NCBI GenBank assembly: GCA_035296325.1
Contig: DATHBD010000075.1
Coordinates: forward strand, 1 to 15,173
Reading direction: 5' to 3'
Source: DATHBD01 sp035296325
Lineage (GTDB): Bacteria > Actinomycetota > Actinomycetes > Mycobacteriales > Micromonosporaceae
Length of the DNA stretch: 15,173 nt
Positions within the stretch are counted from its first letter, which is position 1. Every line of letters begins with the position of its first letter. The position numbers and the translations under genes were made by a program. Positions 13,228 to 15,173 of the stretch are shown piece after piece. Under the pieces are notes generated by a model. The model was not told the DNA's origin and did not search any database. It saw nothing but the letters and a program-made list of their open reading frames with translations.

Positions 13228-14582
13228 CCGTGGAGGCAGAAGCCGACGTCGTGGTCCCGATCGTCGCCGTGGTCGGCCGGCCCAATGTCGGCAAGTCCAC
13301 GCTCGTCAACCGGATCCTCGGCCGCCGCCAGGCCGTCGTCGAGGACGTCCCGGGCGTCACCCGCGACCGGGTCGCGTACGACGCGGAGTGGGCCGGCAAG
13401 CGCTTCACCGTCGTCGACACCGGCGGGTGGGAGCCCGACGCCCGCGACCGGGCCGCGGCCATCGCCGCACAGGCGGAGATCGCGGTCCAGACCGCCGACG
13501 TGGTCCTCTTCGTCGTGGACGCGCGAGTCGGCTCCACCGACGTCGACGAGGCCGCGGTGCGGATGCTGCGCCGCGGCGGCAAGCCCGTCCTGCTCGTCGC
13601 GAACAAGGTCGACGACGAGCGGATGGAGGCCGAGGCCGCCTCGCTGTGGTCGCTGGGGCTGGGGGAGCCGTACTCGGTCTCCGCGCTGCACGGCCGCGGC
13701 TCCGGGGACCTGCTCGACGCCGTACACGCCGCGATGCCGATACCCGCGCCTCAGGACGGCCCGCGCGAGCGGGGCCCACGCCGGGTCGCACTGGTCGGGC
13801 GCCCCAACGTCGGCAAGTCCAGCCTGCTCAACCGGATGGCGAAAGAGGAGCGCGCGGTCGTCGACGCGGTCGCCGGCACCACAGTCGACCCGGTCGACAG
13901 CCTGGTCGAGTTCGGCAGCCAGGTGTGGCAGTTCATCGACACCGCCGGGCTGCGCAAGCGGGTCTCCCACGCCACCGGCACGGAGTACTTCGCCAGCCTG
14001 CGCACCTCCGCCGCGATCGACGCCGCCGAGGTCTCCATCGTGCTGCTCGACGCCAGCGAGCCGATCAGCGAGCAGGACCAGCGGATCATCTCCATGGTCA
14101 TCGACGCCGGCCGGGCGCTGGTCATCGCGTTCAACAAGTGGGACCTGGTCGACGACGACCGCCGGCACCAGATCGGCAAGGAGATCGAACGCGACCTCAA
14201 GCGGGTCCAGTGGGCGCTGCGGATCAACGTCTCCGCCAAGACCGGCCGGGCCGTCGACAAGCTCGCGCCTGCGCTGCGTACCGCCCTGGAGAACTGGGAG
14301 CGCCGGGTGCCCACCGGCCCGCTCAACCAGTGGATCACCGCGCTCGTGCAGGCCACGCCGCACCCGGTGCGGGGCGGGAAGCTGCCGAAGGTGCTCTTCG
14401 CGACGCAGGCCGGTACCAGCCCGCCGAAGTTCGTGCTGTTCACGAGTGGGCCGCTGGACCCCGGGTACGTCCGGTTCGTGGAGCGCAAGCTGCGCGAGGA
14501 GTTCGACTTCGCTGGTACGCCGATTGCGATCTCCGTCAAGCCGCGCAAGAAGCCGACGTTGTCCGGGTCGAAGCGGTCCTAG
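13224..14582 (+). CDS. der: Ribosome-assembly GTPase Der (EngA)
   Basis: Der is a double GTPase required for maturation of the 50S ribosomal subunit. Over 452 residues it shows two complete G domains: the first with GRPNVGKST (18-26), DTGG and NKVD; the second with GRPNVGKSS (192-200), DTAG, NKWD and SAKT. A C-terminal KH-like domain follows, with PKVLFATQAGTSPPKFVLFT and RFVERKLREEFDFAGTPIAI, ending in a basic tail. Length and order are standard. The GTG start at 13224 overlaps the cmk stop by 4 bp, so the two are probably translated in a coupled way; no independent ribosome site is obvious. This is the last protein gene of the housekeeping run before the tRNA. Confidence 0.97.
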   Translation: MTVEAEADVVVPIVAVVGRPNVGKSTLVNRILGRRQAVVEDVPGVTRDRVAYDAEWAGKRFTVVDTGGWEPDARDRAAAIAAQAEIAVQTADVVLFVVDARVGSTDVDEAAVRMLRRGGKPVLLVANKVDDERMEAEAASLWSLGLGEPYSVSALHGRGSGDLLDAVHAAMPIPAPQDGPRERGPRRVALVGRPNVGKSSLLNRMAKEERAVVDAVAGTTVDPVDSLVEFGSQVWQFIDTAGLRKRVSHATGTEYFASLRTSAAIDAAEVSIVLLDASEPISEQDQRIISMVIDAGRALVIAFNKWDLVDDDRRHQIGKEIERDLKRVQWALRINVSAKTGRAVDKLAPALRTALENWERRVPTGPLNQWITALVQATPHPVRGGKLPKVLFATQAGTSPPKFVLFTSGPLDPGYVRFVERKLREEFDFAGTPIAISVKPRKKPTLSGSKRS

Positions 14583-14607
14583 CGCCACGCCGGGGGATAT
14601 GCGTGCG

Positions 14608-14634
14608 TTGCCCGGTCGGGGCGTGCGCTACGCT
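14608..14634 (+). promoter_or_regulatory. Candidate promoter of the tRNA-Pro gene
   Basis: TTGCCC (14608-14613) and TACGCT (14629-14634) are 15 nt apart, or 16 if the -35 is read one base earlier. They lie 34 bp before the mature tRNA 5' end, suiting a short leader. The spacing is shorter than ideal, so this is tentative. Confidence 0.4.
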
Positions 14635-14668
14635 GTACCGGCCGCCGGCGCTTGTGGGTCGGTGGCAT

Positions 14669-14742
<74 letters not shown>

Positions 14743-14783
14743 CACGCTGAGCAGGCAATATAGATCGACCTGATGGACAATGT

Positions 14784-14821
14784 AGAGGTTCGCTGTGACC
14801 GCGTGGTCACAGCGAACCTCT
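14784..14821 (+). terminator. Strong terminator after tRNA-Pro
   Basis: A perfect 17-bp stem (AGAGGTTCGCTGTGACC with its exact complement) closes a 4-nt GCGT loop and is followed by CTGTTCTGT. It lies 41 bp after the tRNA 3' end. The stem is perfectly symmetrical, so it may also work on the opposite strand. Confidence 0.85.
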
Positions 14822-14906
14822 CTGTTCTGTGCCGGCGAATCGGCTGATCTGCGCATATCGCCTCGAAGCCTGTGCTGTTTGGGCTGGGTTGTCTGTTTCT
14901 GGACGG

Positions 14907-14935
14907 CCACCGCTTGACGTCGAGTCAAGGGGTGG
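14907..14935. promoter_or_regulatory. Orphan inverted repeat resembling a regulator binding site
   Basis: CCACCGCTTGAC and GTCAAGGGGTGG form 12-bp arms with one mismatch around a GTCGA centre. The CTTGAC...GTCAAG core is the sort of near-palindrome bound by dimeric regulators such as MerR-family proteins, which use a TTGAC -35 inside the operator. No convincing -10 or gene follows within reach. The surrounding 14822-15064 has no recognisable coding sequence. Confidence 0.35.
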
Positions 14936-15064
14936 ATGTGCCAGCTGGTGTCGTTCCGGCCCCCCTGGTCCGCCTGTGTGGGCCTGGGGCCGGGCGGTCC
15001 TATTGGGATCTGAGGATCAGGTCCGCTGGTAACTAGTGCACCGTAATCCTGTTGTCTTTACGTG

Positions 15065-15173
15065 ATGTTGGTGTGGTTGGCTGTCGGGGTGGATCTGACG
15101 GTGGCTCAGCGCGGTGAGCTTCGTGCGCTGACGACGAGTACGGAGGTGTCCGCGGCGGTCGGGACGCGGGCAC
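15065..15173 (+). CDS. N-terminal fragment of a probable IS630-family transposase (cut by the window end)
   Basis: From the ATG at 15065 the frame stays open to the window end, giving 36 codons: MLVWLAVGVDLTVAQ then RGELRALTTSTEVSAAVGTRA. The LT..QR.ELRALTTS..V.AAV.TRA pattern resembles the start of IS630-type transposases, just before their helix-turn-helix region, as far as I recall the family. The protein is too short here for certainty and no DDE motif can be seen. There is no clear ribosome site, and a GTG directly precedes the ATG. The element's left end would lie upstream, possibly near the TA at 15030-15031, since IS630 elements insert at TA. Confidence 0.55.
   Translation, partial: MLVWLAVGVDLTVAQRGELRALTTSTEVSAAVGTRA

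Noticed and set aside
11622..14588. Minus-strand open frame of 988 codons opposite the pseudouridine synthase, cmk and der genes
   Set aside because: It is an antisense shadow of three housekeeping genes with strong motifs, and has no recognisable motif or ribosome site.

Overview
The window is GC-rich actinobacterial DNA. Many starts are GTG, start/stop codons overlap as ATGA or GTGA, the chromosome-maintenance order is parA-scpA-scpB-pseudouridine synthase-cmk-der, and one surface protein ends in an LAxTG sortase signal. Together these suggest a filamentous actinomycete, most likely Micromonosporaceae; the family is inferred from style and gene order, not from a marker gene.

Left edge (1-449): the 3' end of a secreted, repeat-rich, sortase-anchored protein, closed by a long palindromic terminator.

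Accessory redox block (494-6286): five genes on the minus strand plus one divergent gene on the plus strand. Reading leftwards from 5293 they encode a membrane-tethered DUF4142 protein, a five-helix ferric-reductase-like haem protein fused to a three-cysteine ferredoxin domain, a BphA4-type FAD/NAD(P)H ferredoxin reductase, an ECF sigma factor and its zinc-finger anti-sigma factor. The divergent gene encodes a lipoprotein of the Yx(F/W/Y)xxD 'secreted repeat' family. The 255-bp divergent region holds back-to-back promoter-like elements (TGAACC-N17-CGTACT and CGAACC-N16-CGTATC), as expected if one ECF sigma factor drives both sides. The parts line up as a possible transmembrane electron path: NAD(P)H to FAD to 3Fe-4S to b haems to an extracytoplasmic lipoprotein. 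This is the most interesting part of the window.

Housekeeping block (6478-14742): after a strong terminator come alanine dehydrogenase (ald), the tyrosine recombinase XerD (apparently starting at a CTG overlapping the ald stop), then parA, scpA, scpB, an RsuA/RluB-family pseudouridine synthase, cmk and der, all on the plus strand and mostly overlapping or nearly so. These serve chromosome dimer resolution, segregation/condensation, rRNA modification, CMP phosphorylation and ribosome assembly. A tRNA-Pro(GGG) gene follows der and ends at a perfect 17-bp hairpin.

Right edge (14822-15173): about 240 bp without a gene, containing an orphan 29-bp inverted repeat, then the first 36 codons of what looks like an IS630-type transposase running off the window.
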